From positions 95,008 through 159,007 of the forward strand of contig NZ_FZOD01000019.1 in NCBI RefSeq assembly GCF_900188345.1: a stretch of DNA of 64,000 nt. Direction: 5' to 3'. The position numbers and the translations under genes were made by a program. The notes beneath the pieces are model-generated. The model had not been told where the DNA came from and made no database searches. It saw only the letters and a program-made list of their open reading frames with translations. Source of the DNA: Streptosporangium subroseum (GTDB taxonomy: Bacteria; Actinomycetota; Actinomycetes; Streptosporangiales; Streptosporangiaceae). Shown here one piece after another: positions 1 to 8,504 of this stretch; within the stretch, counting starts at the first letter, position 1, and each line of letters opens with the position of its first letter.

Positions 1-524
1 AGCAAGGCGTCGAGCTCGTCTTCAGGAAGGCCCAGATCCACCCGGATCCGATAGCGGGTCCTGAGCAGTGCGATGTGCTCCCCGCTGCCCTCCACGGCCT
101 CATGGGCTCCCTCCGTGGCCCAGCGATGGGCCTCTCGCAGGTCTCCGTAGGCGACAAGGGTCTCGGCGAGCGTGAGCGCGGTGGCGGGGGTGACCCCGCC
201 GTCGGCCCGTATCGCCTCGATCACCTCCCGCGCCTCATCCTGCTGTTCGAGCTCGAAGAGGGTGTCCGCAATTCCGGCCCGGGGGTCGATGCTCACCTCG
301 CCCCCGTCGTCCACCGCCCTCTGGAAACAGTCGAGAGCGTTGGCGGGCTGTCCGGCCTGCCGCCACTCCTCCGCCGCCAGCAGGAGGATCGCCGACCGCG
401 ATATGTCACCGGTCACGTATGCCTCTACCAGGGCTTCAAGCCGCCGGGCCAGGTCTTCGTGATCGTCGGCCAAAAGGGTCTGCTCTAGCAGTCGATCAAG
501 TTGCTCACGTGTCACATGCGCCAC
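1..524 (-). CDS. TPR-like protein, 3' part outside the window
   Basis: The reading frame runs from a GTG at 524 off the left edge, so about 174 N-terminal residues are visible. The sequence is a chain of paired helices with TPR-like spacing (AEEWRQAGQPANALDCFQRA, then ADTLFELEQQDEAREVIEAI, then AETLVAYGDLREAHRWA). Third codon positions are strongly GC-rich, which supports this strand over overlapping plus-strand frames. No catalytic motif is seen in the visible part. Proteins of this build in actinomycetes often end in a SEC-C metal-binding motif, but that end is not in the window. A start at the GTG three codons further in is possible; no clear Shine-Dalgarno decides between them. Confidence 0.6.
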   Translation of the reverse strand, partial: MAHVTREQLDRLLEQTLLADDHEDLARRLEALVEAYVTGDISRSAILLLAAEEWRQAGQPANALDCFQRAVDDGGEVSIDPRAGIADTLFELEQQDEAREVIEAIRADGGVTPATALTLAETLVAYGDLREAHRWATEGAHEAVEGSGEHIALLRTRYRIRVDLGLPEDELDAL

Positions 525-687
525 ATCGCGAGAGTACCGAGCGGCGCTCGATTTCGTCCGGACAACGGCAGGTATTGGTCACATGACCTTAGGTAAACGA
601 GTGGTCACAGTGCGCGTGTCCCTCCAGCAAAACGGGCATATGAGCCGCGACTCCTGGTAGTGGAGTGACCTCGTTGGGAGGGCTGCG

Positions 688-1269
688 ATGGGCATGTCCA
701 AGCAGACGACCTTCACTCTGACATTCCTGGTGGCCGTTTCCGTGATCGTTCCGGGGTCCGCCGGATACCTGTCCGCCAGGATGGACGCCGTCGAGCAGGC
801 CCGTAGCGAACTGCTTTCCCTGGAGAACCGGCTCCGGGAGGAGCGGCACGACGCGCTGGCCGAGGAGATCGAGCTGGTCCGCCAGGCTCGGCGGTCCCGG
901 ATCACCGCCGAACCCGCCCCGACGCCCTGCGAGGCCATGGGCCGCTCCGACCAGGAGCGGAGGAAACAGCCGCCCAAGCCCACCGCGATCGTCCCCGGGC
1001 CGATGAAACACGAGGCGGAGAGGTCTCTCCAGGAGAGGCTCCGCGGGGAAAGACTCCTTGAGGCGAGTCTCAGCAGGGAGATCGTCAAGGAGGGGCGCCG
1101 GCTGGCCGAGCTCGAGCGCAGACGGAAGAACCGCGAACACCGGGAGAGGCTCGCCGTCCCCGGGCTGAGCACCTCCACCGAGGAGATCTCGCCACCGGAG
1201 CACTACCGGAGAGCCCAGCAGGAGAGCCCGTCCCCCGAATCACCTCACCCCGACGAACCCGCGAACTGA
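688..1269 (+). CDS. membrane-anchored coiled-coil protein, unknown function
   Basis: A 193-residue protein with one N-terminal hydrophobic segment (about residues 8-28) that could be a membrane anchor or uncleaved signal. Residues 32-72 and 105-155 are charged, Glu/Arg/Leu-rich and look like coiled coil. A Pro-rich linker with one Cys separates them, and the tail is Pro/Ser-rich. A strong ribosome site (GGGAGGG) lies 5-6 nt before the ATG, which makes this strand more likely than the long open frames on the other strand. The 3' end overlaps the convergent TetR gene by 25 nt. I do not recognise the family; a structural or scaffolding role is only a guess. Confidence 0.6.
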   Translation: MGMSKQTTFTLTFLVAVSVIVPGSAGYLSARMDAVEQARSELLSLENRLREERHDALAEEIELVRQARRSRITAEPAPTPCEAMGRSDQERRKQPPKPTAIVPGPMKHEAERSLQERLRGERLLEASLSREIVKEGRRLAELERRRKNREHRERLAVPGLSTSTEEISPPEHYRRAQQESPSPESPHPDEPAN

Positions 1270-1883
1270 CGGTTCAGATATCCCCGGATCAGACGCTTGG
1301 CCTCGGCCACGATCTCCGGGGCACCTTTCGGATCATGACGGAAGGCGAGCTTGAGCACCGCGTCTCCGGCCTCGACGGCGACCAGGACGGCCAGGTCGAT
1401 CTTTTCGCTGTCCGCCAGGCCGTACTCCTGGAGAAGGAGGCCGCGCAGCCGTCCGGCGATCACCGTGTTGTTGTCCGACACCGCGTCGAGCAGGTTCAGA
1501 TCGACCACGTCACCGAAGTGCAGGGATCGGAAACCCGGGACGGTCCTGTGCATCTCCACGTATTCATCGATGATCGCGTCGACCGCGTCCCACCAGCCGG
1601 CGTAGTCCTCCGACAGGAAGCGCCTCCCGATCCGGGAGATGAGCCGCTCCACCTGGCGCCGGGTCACCGCCTGGATGACGGCCCTTTTGTCGGGGAAGAA
1701 CTGGTAGACCGAGCCGATCGCGACTCCGGCGCGTTCGGCGATCCGGGTGGTGGACAGCGCGTCGTAGCCGACCTCGTCCAACAGATCGGCACACGCGTCG
1801 AGCATTCTCTCGACGCGTCGTGCGCTCCGTCTTTGGGTGGGCTGGCGCCGCAGCGGAGCTTCACCGGGCTCCTCGGCAGGCAT
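1245..1883 (-). CDS. TetR-family transcriptional regulator
   Basis: A 212-residue one-component repressor. The N-terminal helix-turn-helix (about residues 20-65) contains the typical TetR string IAERAGVAIGSVYQFF followed by DKRAVI; the rest is the helical ligand/dimer domain. The basic leader QRRSARRVERML is also typical. The ATG at 1883 has a GGTGGAG ribosome site 8 nt upstream; a GTG at 1892 is an alternative start. No effector can be inferred. No transporter or enzyme is directly divergent, so its target is not obvious from context. Confidence 0.85.
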   Translation of the reverse strand: MPAEEPGEAPLRRQPTQRRSARRVERMLDACADLLDEVGYDALSTTRIAERAGVAIGSVYQFFPDKRAVIQAVTRRQVERLISRIGRRFLSEDYAGWWDAVDAIIDEYVEMHRTVPGFRSLHFGDVVDLNLLDAVSDNNTVIAGRLRGLLLQEYGLADSEKIDLAVLVAVEAGDAVLKLAFRHDPKGAPEIVAEAKRLIRGYLNRQFAGSSG

Positions 1884-1991
1884 GATGGACACTCCACCAT
1901 CTTGCCTCTCTCGCCCCTCCAGGTCAGGTCTTATTCGTCAATCGCAAGATTTCTCCCCCTCACGGAAGCCGAATGAAATTCGGCCGACGAC

Positions 1992-2131
1992 CCCGCGCAC
2001 AGGAGGGTTTCCCTGTCGGCGGTGTGACAGTCGCGGCTCGCAGACCAACGGCCCGCGCGCAGGAGGGTTTCCCACGACCGGGAACGTCACCTGCTTCTTC
2101 GGAACAACCCGGTTTCTTCGGAACAACCCGG
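1992..2131. repeat. two nested direct-repeat pairs downstream of the CapA gene
   Basis: A 22-bp sequence built on CGCAGGAGGGTTTCCC occurs at 1992-2013 and 2052-2073 with one mismatch. An exact 18-bp sequence (TTCTTCGGAACAACCCGG) occurs at 2095-2112 and 2114-2131. The second pair lies immediately downstream of the stop codon of the lipoprotein gene at 2149. The 1884-2148 gap holds no gene I can support. Confidence 0.75.
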
Positions 2132-2148
2132 TCAAGGTCTGGGACACC

Positions 2149-3249
2149 TCACGAGCCGGGCTTGGCGGTCAGGCCCGCGCAGTCGCGCAGCGCCTTCCAG
2201 CCGTTGACGGCCTGCTGCCTGCCGGCTCCGGTGATCGGGACCGGCACGCCGCCCTGGATGGAGGCGGGGGTCCACTGGTCCTTGAGCACCTTGCGCCCGT
2301 TGATGGTCAGGGTGAGCACGCCGGTCCTGCCCGTGTCCGGACCCCAGTTGTAGAAGACGAAGTTGCCCAGGCCGTAACTGACGTAGCTGTTCTTCAGATA
2401 ACCGCTCCCGAGCAGGATGTGCGCGTGACCGCCCACCACGACGTCCGCCCCGGCCGCGACCAGCTTGGGGGCCAGGCTGAGCTGGGCCTCGTTCGGGCAC
2501 TTCTGCAGCTCGGTGCCCCAGTGCAGGTGGACGATCACCGTGTCGGAGTTCTTGCGCGCCTTGCGCACCTCCTGGATCAGCCGCGGCTCGTTCTTGGCCG
2601 ACGCCAGGCCGCCCTGGCTGTCGGTCGCCGTCCACGCGTTGATGAACTCGGCGTCCAGCACCTGGGTCGCGCCGATGATGGCGACCCGGTTGCCGTTCAC
2701 CGTCGTACGCCAGGGTTTGTACGCCTCGGTCTCGTTCTTCCCCACTCCCACGATGGGGAACTTCGAGCGCTTGACGGCGGCCAGGGAGTCGGCCAGTCCA
2801 CTCTGCATGTAGTCCATGCCGTGGTTGTTGGCCATGGACGCGACGTCCACCCCGGACGCCTTCAGCGCGGTCAGCGCGGCCGCGGGGGCCCGGAAGGTGA
2901 ACTGCTTGCCGGGGGCGGGGGTGCCGCCGGTGGTGATCGCGGTCTCCAGGTTGACCATCGCCAGGTCGGAGGCCTTGAGCACCTTGGCGATCGGGCCGAG
3001 CGCGGTCTTCGGGTCTGCGTCCAGCCGGGTTCTCAGCACGCCCTCGAAGTGCACGTCACCGCCGAAGGAGATGGTGTACGGCCTGCGCTCGGGCGTGGGC
3101 TTGGGCTTGGTGGAGGTGGTCGGCTTCTCCGCGACGTCGGGCGTGGCCGTCGGAACGGAGGACTCGGCCGCCGAGCAGGCCACGAGGAGCATCGCGGAGA
3201 GGGTGATCGCGGTGGCCGCGACGAGGCGGCGAGCGGGGTACGTGTCCAT
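2149..3249 (-). CDS. CapA-family lipoprotein (poly-gamma-glutamate-type metallophosphatase fold)
   Basis: A 366-residue exported lipoprotein. The start MDTYPARR gives a signal peptide ending in lipobox LVAC with Cys25 as the lipidated residue; a GTG 10 codons upstream is the alternative start. A Pro/Thr/Lys-rich linker follows, then the CapA domain with the metallophosphoesterase-like motifs GGDVHFEG, NLETA, ANNHGMDY, HWGTE and GGHAH. The family includes the capsule protein CapA of Bacillus, but many actinomycete members have no capsule link and their substrate is unknown. It stands alone and is divergent from the Fur/catalase pair. I expect an extracytoplasmic hydrolase or ligase; the assignment stops at family level. 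Confidence 0.85.
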   Translation of the reverse strand: MDTYPARRLVAATAITLSAMLLVACSAAESSVPTATPDVAEKPTTSTKPKPTPERRPYTISFGGDVHFEGVLRTRLDADPKTALGPIAKVLKASDLAMVNLETAITTGGTPAPGKQFTFRAPAAALTALKASGVDVASMANNHGMDYMQSGLADSLAAVKRSKFPIVGVGKNETEAYKPWRTTVNGNRVAIIGATQVLDAEFINAWTATDSQGGLASAKNEPRLIQEVRKARKNSDTVIVHLHWGTELQKCPNEAQLSLAPKLVAAGADVVVGGHAHILLGSGYLKNSYVSYGLGNFVFYNWGPDTGRTGVLTLTINGRKVLKDQWTPASIQGGVPVPITGAGRQQAVNGWKALRDCAGLTAKPGS

Positions 3250-3337
3250 CGGTATTCGAGGATGCCATCTCCTTAACACCCCGTGGGATAACTCGCCCTA
3301 CGAGATTCGATTCCTCCAAACTGGGATGAATCGCTTA

Positions 3338-3367
3338 CTTGAATGATTCAGGTTTAAGTCATAGCGT
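3338..3367 (+). promoter_or_regulatory. Fur-type operator and leaderless -10 box of the catalase regulator
   Basis: CTTGAATGATTCAGG (3338-3352) is a 7-1-7 inverted repeat with one mismatched pair, similar in build to the FurA/CatR operators known from actinobacteria. It lies just before a TAGCGT box (3362-3367) that is 7 nt from the ATG at 3375. This fits a leaderless, self-repressed furA/catR-type promoter. The architecture is seen; the autoregulation is inferred. Confidence 0.55.
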
Positions 3368-3374
3368 GTAACCC

Positions 3375-3803
3375 ATGGAAGACGAGGACCGGCTTCGCCA
3401 GGCAGGCCTGCGGGTGACCGCTGCCCGGTTGGCGATCATGCAAACCGTACGGGAGGGCGACCACCTGGATGTGGAGGCCGTCTACCGTGGCGTGCGAGGT
3501 CGGGTCGGTCAGGTCTCCCTGCAAGCCGTCTATGACTCCCTGCACTCGATGCACCGGGGAGGGCTGCTCCGCCGGATAGAACCCGCGGGCAGCCCCGCCC
3601 GATATGAGGCGCGAGTCGGTGACAACCATCACCATCTCGTCTGCCGCCGGTGCGGGAAGGTCACGGACGTCGACTGCGCCGTCGGCCACGCCCCCTGTCT
3701 CGACCCTGCCTCCGATGCCGGATACCTGGTTGACGAGGCAGACGTCATCTTCTGGGGCATGTGCCCGGACTGTCGTTCCCAAGACGCCGAAGACTCTCGA
3801 TGA
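3375..3803 (+). CDS. catR: Fur-family peroxide-responsive repressor (CatR/FurA type)
   Basis: A 142-residue Fur-fold regulator. The winged-helix part covers residues 1-80 (LRQAGLRVTAARLAIMQTV, then VSLQAVYDSLHSM). The C-terminal part has the metal-site string NHHHLVCRRCGK and a second Cys pair CPDC, as expected for a structural zinc site. It sits 25 nt before a monofunctional catalase gene in the same direction, the arrangement of catR-catA in Streptomyces. It most likely represses that catalase and itself until peroxide oxidises its metal site. There is no Shine-Dalgarno and a TAGCGT box lies 7 nt upstream, so the mRNA is probably leaderless. Confidence 0.85.
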   Translation: MEDEDRLRQAGLRVTAARLAIMQTVREGDHLDVEAVYRGVRGRVGQVSLQAVYDSLHSMHRGGLLRRIEPAGSPARYEARVGDNHHHLVCRRCGKVTDVDCAVGHAPCLDPASDAGYLVDEADVIFWGMCPDCRSQDAEDSR

Positions 3804-3828
3804 AGAAGAATCCCCGGAGGACCCATCT

Positions 3829-5283
3829 ATGAGCACCAGGCCAACCACCACGACCGACGCCGGAATCGCCGCACCGAGTGACGAGCATTCCCAGTCCATA
3901 GGCCCCAACGGGCCCCTTCTCCTGCAGGATCACTACCTGATCCAGAAGATGGCGCAGTTCAACCGGGAGCGCGTGCCCGAGCGCGTGGTCCACGCCAAGG
4001 GCGGCGGCGCGCACGGCGTCCTTCAGATCACCGAGGACGTCAGCCAGTTCACCAAGGCCGGCCTGTTCCAAAAGGGCAAGGAGACCCCGCTCTTCCTGCG
4101 CTTCTCCACGGTGGCCGGTGAGCTCGGCAGCGCCGACACCCAGCGTGACCCGCGCGGCTTCGCGATCAAGTTCTACACCGACGAGGGCAACTACGACATC
4201 GTCGGCAACAACACGCCGATCTTCTTCATCCGTGACCCGCAGAAGTTCTCGGACTTCATCCACAGCCAGAAGCGCCGCGCGGACACCAACCTGCGTGACC
4301 ACAACATGCAGTGGGACTTCTGGACGAACTCACCGGAGAGCGCCCACCAGGTCACCTTCCTGATGACCGACCGCGGCACCCCGGCGTCCTGGCGCCACAT
4401 GCACGGCTTCGGCTCCCACACCTTCCTGTGGTACAACGCGGCCGGCGAGAAGTTCTGGGTCAAATATCACTTCAGGACCGACCAGGGCGTCAAAAACTTC
4501 ACCGACGCCGAGGCCGGCGCCATCATCGCGCAGGACGCCGACTACCACCTCCGTGACCTGCACACCGCGATCGCGACCGGCAACCACCCGTCCTGGACGG
4601 TGAACGTCCAGGTCATGCCGTTCGAGGACGCCGCCGACTACCGGTTCAACCCGTTCGACCTGACCAAGGTGTGGCCGCACGCCGACTACCCCGAGATCAC
4701 GGTCGGCAGGTTCACCCTGAACCGGAACCCGGCGAACTACTTCGCCGAGGTGGAGCAGGCCGCCTTCGAGCCCGCCAATCTGGTGCCGGGCATCGGCGCG
4801 TCCCCGGACAAGATGCTCCAGGGCCGGCTGTTCTCCTACCCCGACACCCACCGCTACCGCATCGGCGCCAACTACCTGCAGTTGCCGATCAACGCCCCGA
4901 AGGTGCCCATCCACAGCTACAACAAGGACGGCGCCATGCGCTTCAGCAACCCCGCCGACCCGGTCTACGCGCCGAACACCGCGGGTGGCCCCGTCGCCGA
5001 CCCGTCGCTGTTCGAGGGTGAGAACTACCAGGTGAGCGGCGAGATCATTCGCTCCGCCTACACCCTGCACCGCGAGGACGACGACTACGCCCAGCCTCGC
5101 GCCCTGTGGGAGAACGTCCTGTCCGAGACCGACCGCTCCCACCTGGTGAGCAACGTCGTCGGCCACGCCTCCGCACCGGAGGTCACGGCCGAGATGAAGA
5201 AGCACGTCGTCGAATACTGGACCAACATCCACAAGGACCTCGGCCAGGGCGTCGCCCAGGGCCTGGGCGTCACCACCGAATAG
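3829..5283 (+). CDS. katA: monofunctional haem catalase
   Basis: A 484-residue small-subunit catalase that converts hydrogen peroxide to water and oxygen in the cytoplasm. Visible catalytic landmarks are the distal His55 in VVHAKG, the Asn127/Asn128 pair in VGNNTPIFFIRD, and the proximal haem ligand Tyr337 in RLFSYPDTHRYR. Length and the C-terminal helical part fit the clade of bacterial small-subunit catalases. The start is fixed by the GGAGG site at 3816-3820 before ATG 3829; the frame is open further upstream only because it overlaps the regulator gene in another frame. Cotranscribed with or controlled by the preceding Fur-type repressor. A strong hairpin terminator follows. Confidence 0.97.
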   Translation: MSTRPTTTTDAGIAAPSDEHSQSIGPNGPLLLQDHYLIQKMAQFNRERVPERVVHAKGGGAHGVLQITEDVSQFTKAGLFQKGKETPLFLRFSTVAGELGSADTQRDPRGFAIKFYTDEGNYDIVGNNTPIFFIRDPQKFSDFIHSQKRRADTNLRDHNMQWDFWTNSPESAHQVTFLMTDRGTPASWRHMHGFGSHTFLWYNAAGEKFWVKYHFRTDQGVKNFTDAEAGAIIAQDADYHLRDLHTAIATGNHPSWTVNVQVMPFEDAADYRFNPFDLTKVWPHADYPEITVGRFTLNRNPANYFAEVEQAAFEPANLVPGIGASPDKMLQGRLFSYPDTHRYRIGANYLQLPINAPKVPIHSYNKDGAMRFSNPADPVYAPNTAGGPVADPSLFEGENYQVSGEIIRSAYTLHREDDDYAQPRALWENVLSETDRSHLVSNVVGHASAPEVTAEMKKHVVEYWTNIHKDLGQGVAQGLGVTTE

Positions 5284-5294
5284 TCACACCCGTT

Positions 5295-5331
5295 CGTACG
5301 GCCCGCATCTCGCCAGGGTGCGGGCCGTACG
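5295..5331 (+). terminator. catalase terminator
   Basis: A perfect 13-bp stem (CGTACGGCCCGCA paired with TGCGGGCCGTACG, 11-nt loop) begins 11 nt after the catalase stop. No U-tract follows, as is common for actinomycete hairpin terminators. Confidence 0.85.
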
Positions 5332-5401
5332 GCTGTCTCCAGGCACACGAAAGGGGCCTGACCCGCCATTGGGTAAGCCCCCATCTTGGACAAACAGCCG
5401 A

Positions 5402-5608
5402 TCAGAGATCGAAGTCGCCACCTTTCACCCCGGCGACAAACGCGGCCCACTCGGAACCACCGAAGATCAGAACCGGCCCGGTCCTGTCCTTGCTGTCCCT
5501 GACCGCGATGCGCCGCTCCGGAAGACATGCGACCTCAACGCAGTTCCCATTGGCGGCACTACGCTGGCTCTTCCGCCATACCACTCCAAATAGGTCCATA
5601 TCGGACAC
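5402..5608 (-). CDS. DUF397 protein
   Basis: A 68-residue protein with all DUF397 hallmarks: W-R-K-S near the N-terminus, NGNCVEVA, AVRDSKD, GPVLIF and EWAAFVAGVK. Families of this kind pair with XRE/DUF5753 regulators and act in actinomycete development (for example the WhiJ locus) or as toxin-antitoxin-like pairs; the biochemical role is not settled. The GTG start has a GAGGTG site 6 nt upstream. A second DUF397 gene and an XRE regulator lie just upstream in the same direction, so the three form one cassette. Confidence 0.85.
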   Translation of the reverse strand: MSDMDLFGVVWRKSQRSAANGNCVEVACLPERRIAVRDSKDRTGPVLIFGGSEWAAFVAGVKGGDFDL

Positions 5609-5854
5609 AACTCACCTCTTCTCCCATGAGAGAACATAAAGCATCTTAAGGATGAAGGGGTGATGGAAAACACGCAAGACATTAGGCATGACCAGATAGG
5701 ACACTGTGCCTGACACGGCCCCCCGGCATGCAATGATTCTTCCCTGATCCACCGGCGGACCGTCATCCGTCCAGCGGGCAGAAAATGATGAAGTTGCAAC
5801 AACACAAATGGGGCGGCCCTGGTCCTTTTTCGCGAGCGCCGGGGCCCCCTTCTC

Positions 5855-6061
5855 TCACAGGTCGAACTCCCCGTCTCTCACCCCCCCGACGAAAGCGCCC
5901 CATTCCTCAGGGGTGAAGACCAGGACCGGCCCCGACGAGTCCTTACTGTCCCGGACTCCCACACGACCCTCGCCCAGCGACGCCACCTCGACGCAATTGC
6001 CGTTGACAGCGCTTCGCGTGCTTTTCTTCCACATCACATCATTGTGATTATTTATATTCAT
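5855..6061 (-). CDS. DUF397 protein
   Basis: A 68-residue paralogue of the neighbouring DUF397 gene (WKKSTRSA, NGNCVEVA, VRDSKDSSGPVLVF, EWGAFVGGVRDGEFDL). Its N-terminus is Asn-rich and less GC-rich than the rest. The ATG at 6061 is preferred over a TTG one codon earlier. It lies 49 nt downstream of the XRE regulator and is probably cotranscribed with it. Two DUF397 copies beside one XRE gene may mean partner redundancy or a recent duplication; the two proteins are clearly diverged. The 246-nt gap down to the next DUF397 gene shows no gene. Confidence 0.85.
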   Translation of the reverse strand: MNINNHNDVMWKKSTRSAVNGNCVEVASLGEGRVGVRDSKDSSGPVLVFTPEEWGAFVGGVRDGEFDL

Positions 6062-6110
6062 CAATCATCTTTCCGAAAATGATGGGCCAGCGGCAGGCCG
6101 CAACCCGCCA

Positions 6111-6968
6111 CTAGCTCCAGTGCTTGATTGTCTTCTTGATCAGTTCTTGTGACGCCGCTTCGTCGAGAGCCCGTTCCATCAGGTGTCCGAAGGCGCGTTC
6201 GTACATGTAGACCGTTTCCGCGTCTTCCACCAATCGTCCACCGGGAAGAGACTCCTCGTAGACGACGTCGGGGAAGTCGGGAAACGTCAGATGCAGGAAA
6301 GCTCCGGTGGATACCGGCGGTGGAACGACCTGAGGCAGGATCCTCATCTCCACGTGCTCCAGCTCCGATACTTCGATCAGATGCATGAGCTGGTCGCGCA
6401 TGACGCGCGCGTCGCCGTACTGGTTCCTCAGCACGGATTCATGGAGGACGCTCACGTGAGTCAGCGGATCGGGCGTGTACAGCAGCGTGCGCTGTCGCTC
6501 CGTCCGTATCTCGATCCGATCCTGAAGCCAGCTCGGCGGAAGCTGGCTGGCATGCTGGCTCGCCAGCGAGAGGCTCCAGGCATACGTCTCCGTCTGGAGG
6601 AGACCGGGGACGATCTGGGGTTCCCAGCTTCGCACCACAGTGGCCTCCGCCTCCATTCCGATGAGCATGGTGTAGTCATCAGGAATGGAATTGCGATATC
6701 GCTCCCACCAGCCCTTCTGGGCGGCGTCGTGTCTCAGCGCGACAAGAACCCCCCGAAGGTCTTCCTCGACCCCGTAAAGCTCAGCGAGTGCCTCAACGTC
6801 AACCTGGCTGGCCAGCGTCTTGGCATTCTCGATGCGACTTACCTTGGCGGTCGACCAGAGCAGACGGTCGGCCACCTCGTCACCGGTCAGATTCAGGCTT
6901 TCGCGGAGCCGACGCAGCTCCATGCCCAGCCGGCGCCGGCGAAACGCCGGACTGCCGCGCTCAGACAT
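6111..6968 (-). CDS. XRE-family regulator with DUF5753 domain
   Basis: A 285-residue protein. Residues 10-65 form the XRE helix-turn-helix (RRLRESLNLTGDEVADRL then STAKVSRIENAK). From about residue 95 it has the DUF5753 domain (VRSWEPQIVPGLLQTETYA, then VLHESVLRNQYGD, then LPGGRLVEDAETVY). This is the WhiJ-like partner of DUF397 proteins. The start MSERGSP is fixed by a GGGGG ribosome site 5 nt upstream. A perfect GTGCAA-A-TTGCAC palindrome next to a TACTAT box lies about 65 nt upstream and may be its own operator. Confidence 0.9.
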   Translation of the reverse strand: MSERGSPAFRRRRLGMELRRLRESLNLTGDEVADRLLWSTAKVSRIENAKTLASQVDVEALAELYGVEEDLRGVLVALRHDAAQKGWWERYRNSIPDDYTMLIGMEAEATVVRSWEPQIVPGLLQTETYAWSLSLASQHASQLPPSWLQDRIEIRTERQRTLLYTPDPLTHVSVLHESVLRNQYGDARVMRDQLMHLIEVSELEHVEMRILPQVVPPPVSTGAFLHLTFPDFPDVVYEESLPGGRLVEDAETVYMYERAFGHLMERALDEAASQELIKKTIKHWS

Positions 6969-7028
6969 CGCAACCCCCTTCACCATGACGGATAGGCGTG
7001 TGGCATGGCCTCAGCAGGAACAGAACGA

Positions 7029-7047
7029 ATAGTAGTGCAAATTGCAC
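7029..7047 (-). promoter_or_regulatory. palindromic operator and -10 box upstream of the XRE gene
   Basis: GTGCAAATTGCAC (7035-7047) is a perfect 6-1-6 palindrome, directly adjacent to TACTAT on the minus strand (7034-7029). A related half-element with TGCAGTGCA follows at about 7055. The position between a presumed -35 and -10 fits autorepression by the XRE protein. The rest of the 6969-7435 gap contains no gene I can support. Confidence 0.4.
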
Positions 7048-7435
7048 GGATCATTGCAGTGCATGTGTGAAAGATTATTACTTCTTTCCTTACGCCAAGT
7101 CTTGCAGGGAAATCTCTCCTGAGCGACTATCAAATCAGGAAGGTTCCCAGAAGATCGGGGAAGCCACCGATGATCATCCGGTGGAGCTCTTCGGGAGACC
7201 CTCAGCGGGCCACGCGCGGGAGTTACGGGTGGTGCGCGCCTGATCGGCAACGGCGCCGTCCACATGTCGGAGTCATGCGGGGAGGTCATCAGGGGGAACA
7301 GGAGAGCCGGCCGACGACAGCCCAGTGTCGCGCGCACCAGAAGGCGCCGATGAGGCGCCACAGAAAAACCGGGCCGGCGGCCACCGACCCGGTTGGCACA
7401 AGAACTCCGCGTCAAAGCCACGAAGGGAGTTTCCT

Positions 7436-7696
7436 ATGTACTTCCACGTTACCAAGGGACTCTACGGAATCAAGGCCTTCATCCTCGACCTCATCGACAT
7501 CTCCGACCGAGAGCTCTGCATGGACCAGGATGAATGGGCCCACCGGCTCGGCTGGACCGTAACCAGGACCGGGTACGGTGCCCGGCACTACCGCGACCCC
7601 CGCTTCGACCTCCTCAAGGCTGAGCGCCTCGCCGCTCCCGCCCTCGCTCTCACGCCCACTCCCGACGAGGGGGTGAGCGGCAATGTCGTGGCGTAA
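7436..7696 (+). CDS. small protein of unknown function
   Basis: An 86-residue protein (MYFHVTKGLYGIKAFILDL...), acidic in the middle, with no known motif. The ATG has a GAAGGGAG site 6 nt upstream. Its last 14 nt overlap the next gene, so the two are likely translationally coupled. The upstream in-frame extension is Arg/Pro-rich and less gene-like. The pair stands divergent from the XRE/DUF397 cassette. I do not recognise the family. Confidence 0.6.
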   Translation: MYFHVTKGLYGIKAFILDLIDISDRELCMDQDEWAHRLGWTVTRTGYGARHYRDPRFDLLKAERLAAPALALTPTPDEGVSGNVVA

Positions 7697-8336
7697 CCTC
7701 CGCAACAACCGCTACGAGCGACCGTACGAGCCGCTGCCCCACCGGACGAGCCCTCTGGTCCGGCTGTGGCGCTGGCGCACGGAGATCGCCCTGCTGGCCG
7801 CCGTCGTCACCGCCGTGACCGCCGTCGCCTTCTCCCTGGGGAAGGGCGACTGGTGGCCGTTCCTGGTGCTGACCGGCACCGTCGGCGCCCCTGCCGCCTC
7901 CCGCTTCGGACGAAACTGGGTGATCGCACACATGTGGTGCCTGGCCTCCCGGCACCGCATCCAGAAGACGTGCGTGGAAACCGGCATGCACACCCGCTCG
8001 GGCCGGCTCCCGCTGATCCTGTGGATAACCCCGACGGCCCTCGGGGAGAAGGCTCTCGTCCTGGCCCGGGCCGGGATCTGCGCCGAGGACTTCGAGGCCT
8101 TCTCCGGAGAGCTCTCGTCGGCCTGCTACGCCCGGCGGACCGAGGTCGCGCGGCACCGCAGGTGGGCCCACCTGATCACCGTCGAGATCATCCGAAGGGA
8201 GGCGGCCCCCGGGCTCTCCCTGGGACTCGACCGGCTCTACGGACAGGCGAACTGGGTGTCTCTGCGCTCCGGCCGGGATCTTGAGGAGGTGCCCGATACC
8301 CGCCCCGCCACGACGGCGTTCCCCATGGCCGCATGA
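7683..8336 (+). CDS. two-TM membrane protein of unknown function
   Basis: A 217-residue protein. The basic N-terminus (RNNRYERPYEPLPHR) precedes two hydrophobic segments at about residues 35-52 and 58-75. A soluble domain of about 140 residues follows (ILWITPTALGEKALVLARAG, then SAACYARR-like and EIIRREAAPGLSLGLDRLYG). Proteins with this build occur beside FtsK-type transfer genes in some actinomycete mobile elements, but no such gene is present here, so that link is only suggestive. Overlap with the preceding small gene suggests the two products work together. Confidence 0.6.
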   Translation: MSWRNLRNNRYERPYEPLPHRTSPLVRLWRWRTEIALLAAVVTAVTAVAFSLGKGDWWPFLVLTGTVGAPAASRFGRNWVIAHMWCLASRHRIQKTCVETGMHTRSGRLPLILWITPTALGEKALVLARAGICAEDFEAFSGELSSACYARRTEVARHRRWAHLITVEIIRREAAPGLSLGLDRLYGQANWVSLRSGRDLEEVPDTRPATTAFPMAA

Positions 8337-8412
8337 CTTTCACCCACGACGGGAGCCCGGCCACGATCTCCCCGCCCGGTACGGAGCGGCCTCGGATCTC
8401 GTGATCCGTTTC

Positions 8413-8442
8413 GAAGCCCTGGAGCACGAACTCCGGGGCTTC
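8413..8442 (+). terminator. hairpin terminator after the membrane-protein gene
   Basis: GAAGCCCTGGAG pairs with CTCCGGGGCTTC (12 bp, one G-U pair, 6-nt loop), followed by CCCCTTGTC. It lies 77 nt after the stop at 8336. Confidence 0.6.
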
Positions 8443-8504
8443 CCCTTGTCCTGGGCGGCGACCCTCGTGAGCTCACGGGAGTGGTCAGACCGACCCACGG
8501 ATGG

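Noticed and set aside
8019..8028. Another TGTGGATAA DnaA box
   Set aside because: It is a single copy inside a coding sequence and probably a chance match.
7683..8336. Integrative element transfer gene
   Set aside because: The two-TM protein resembles genes found in such elements, but no integrase, FtsK-type translocase or att site is present.
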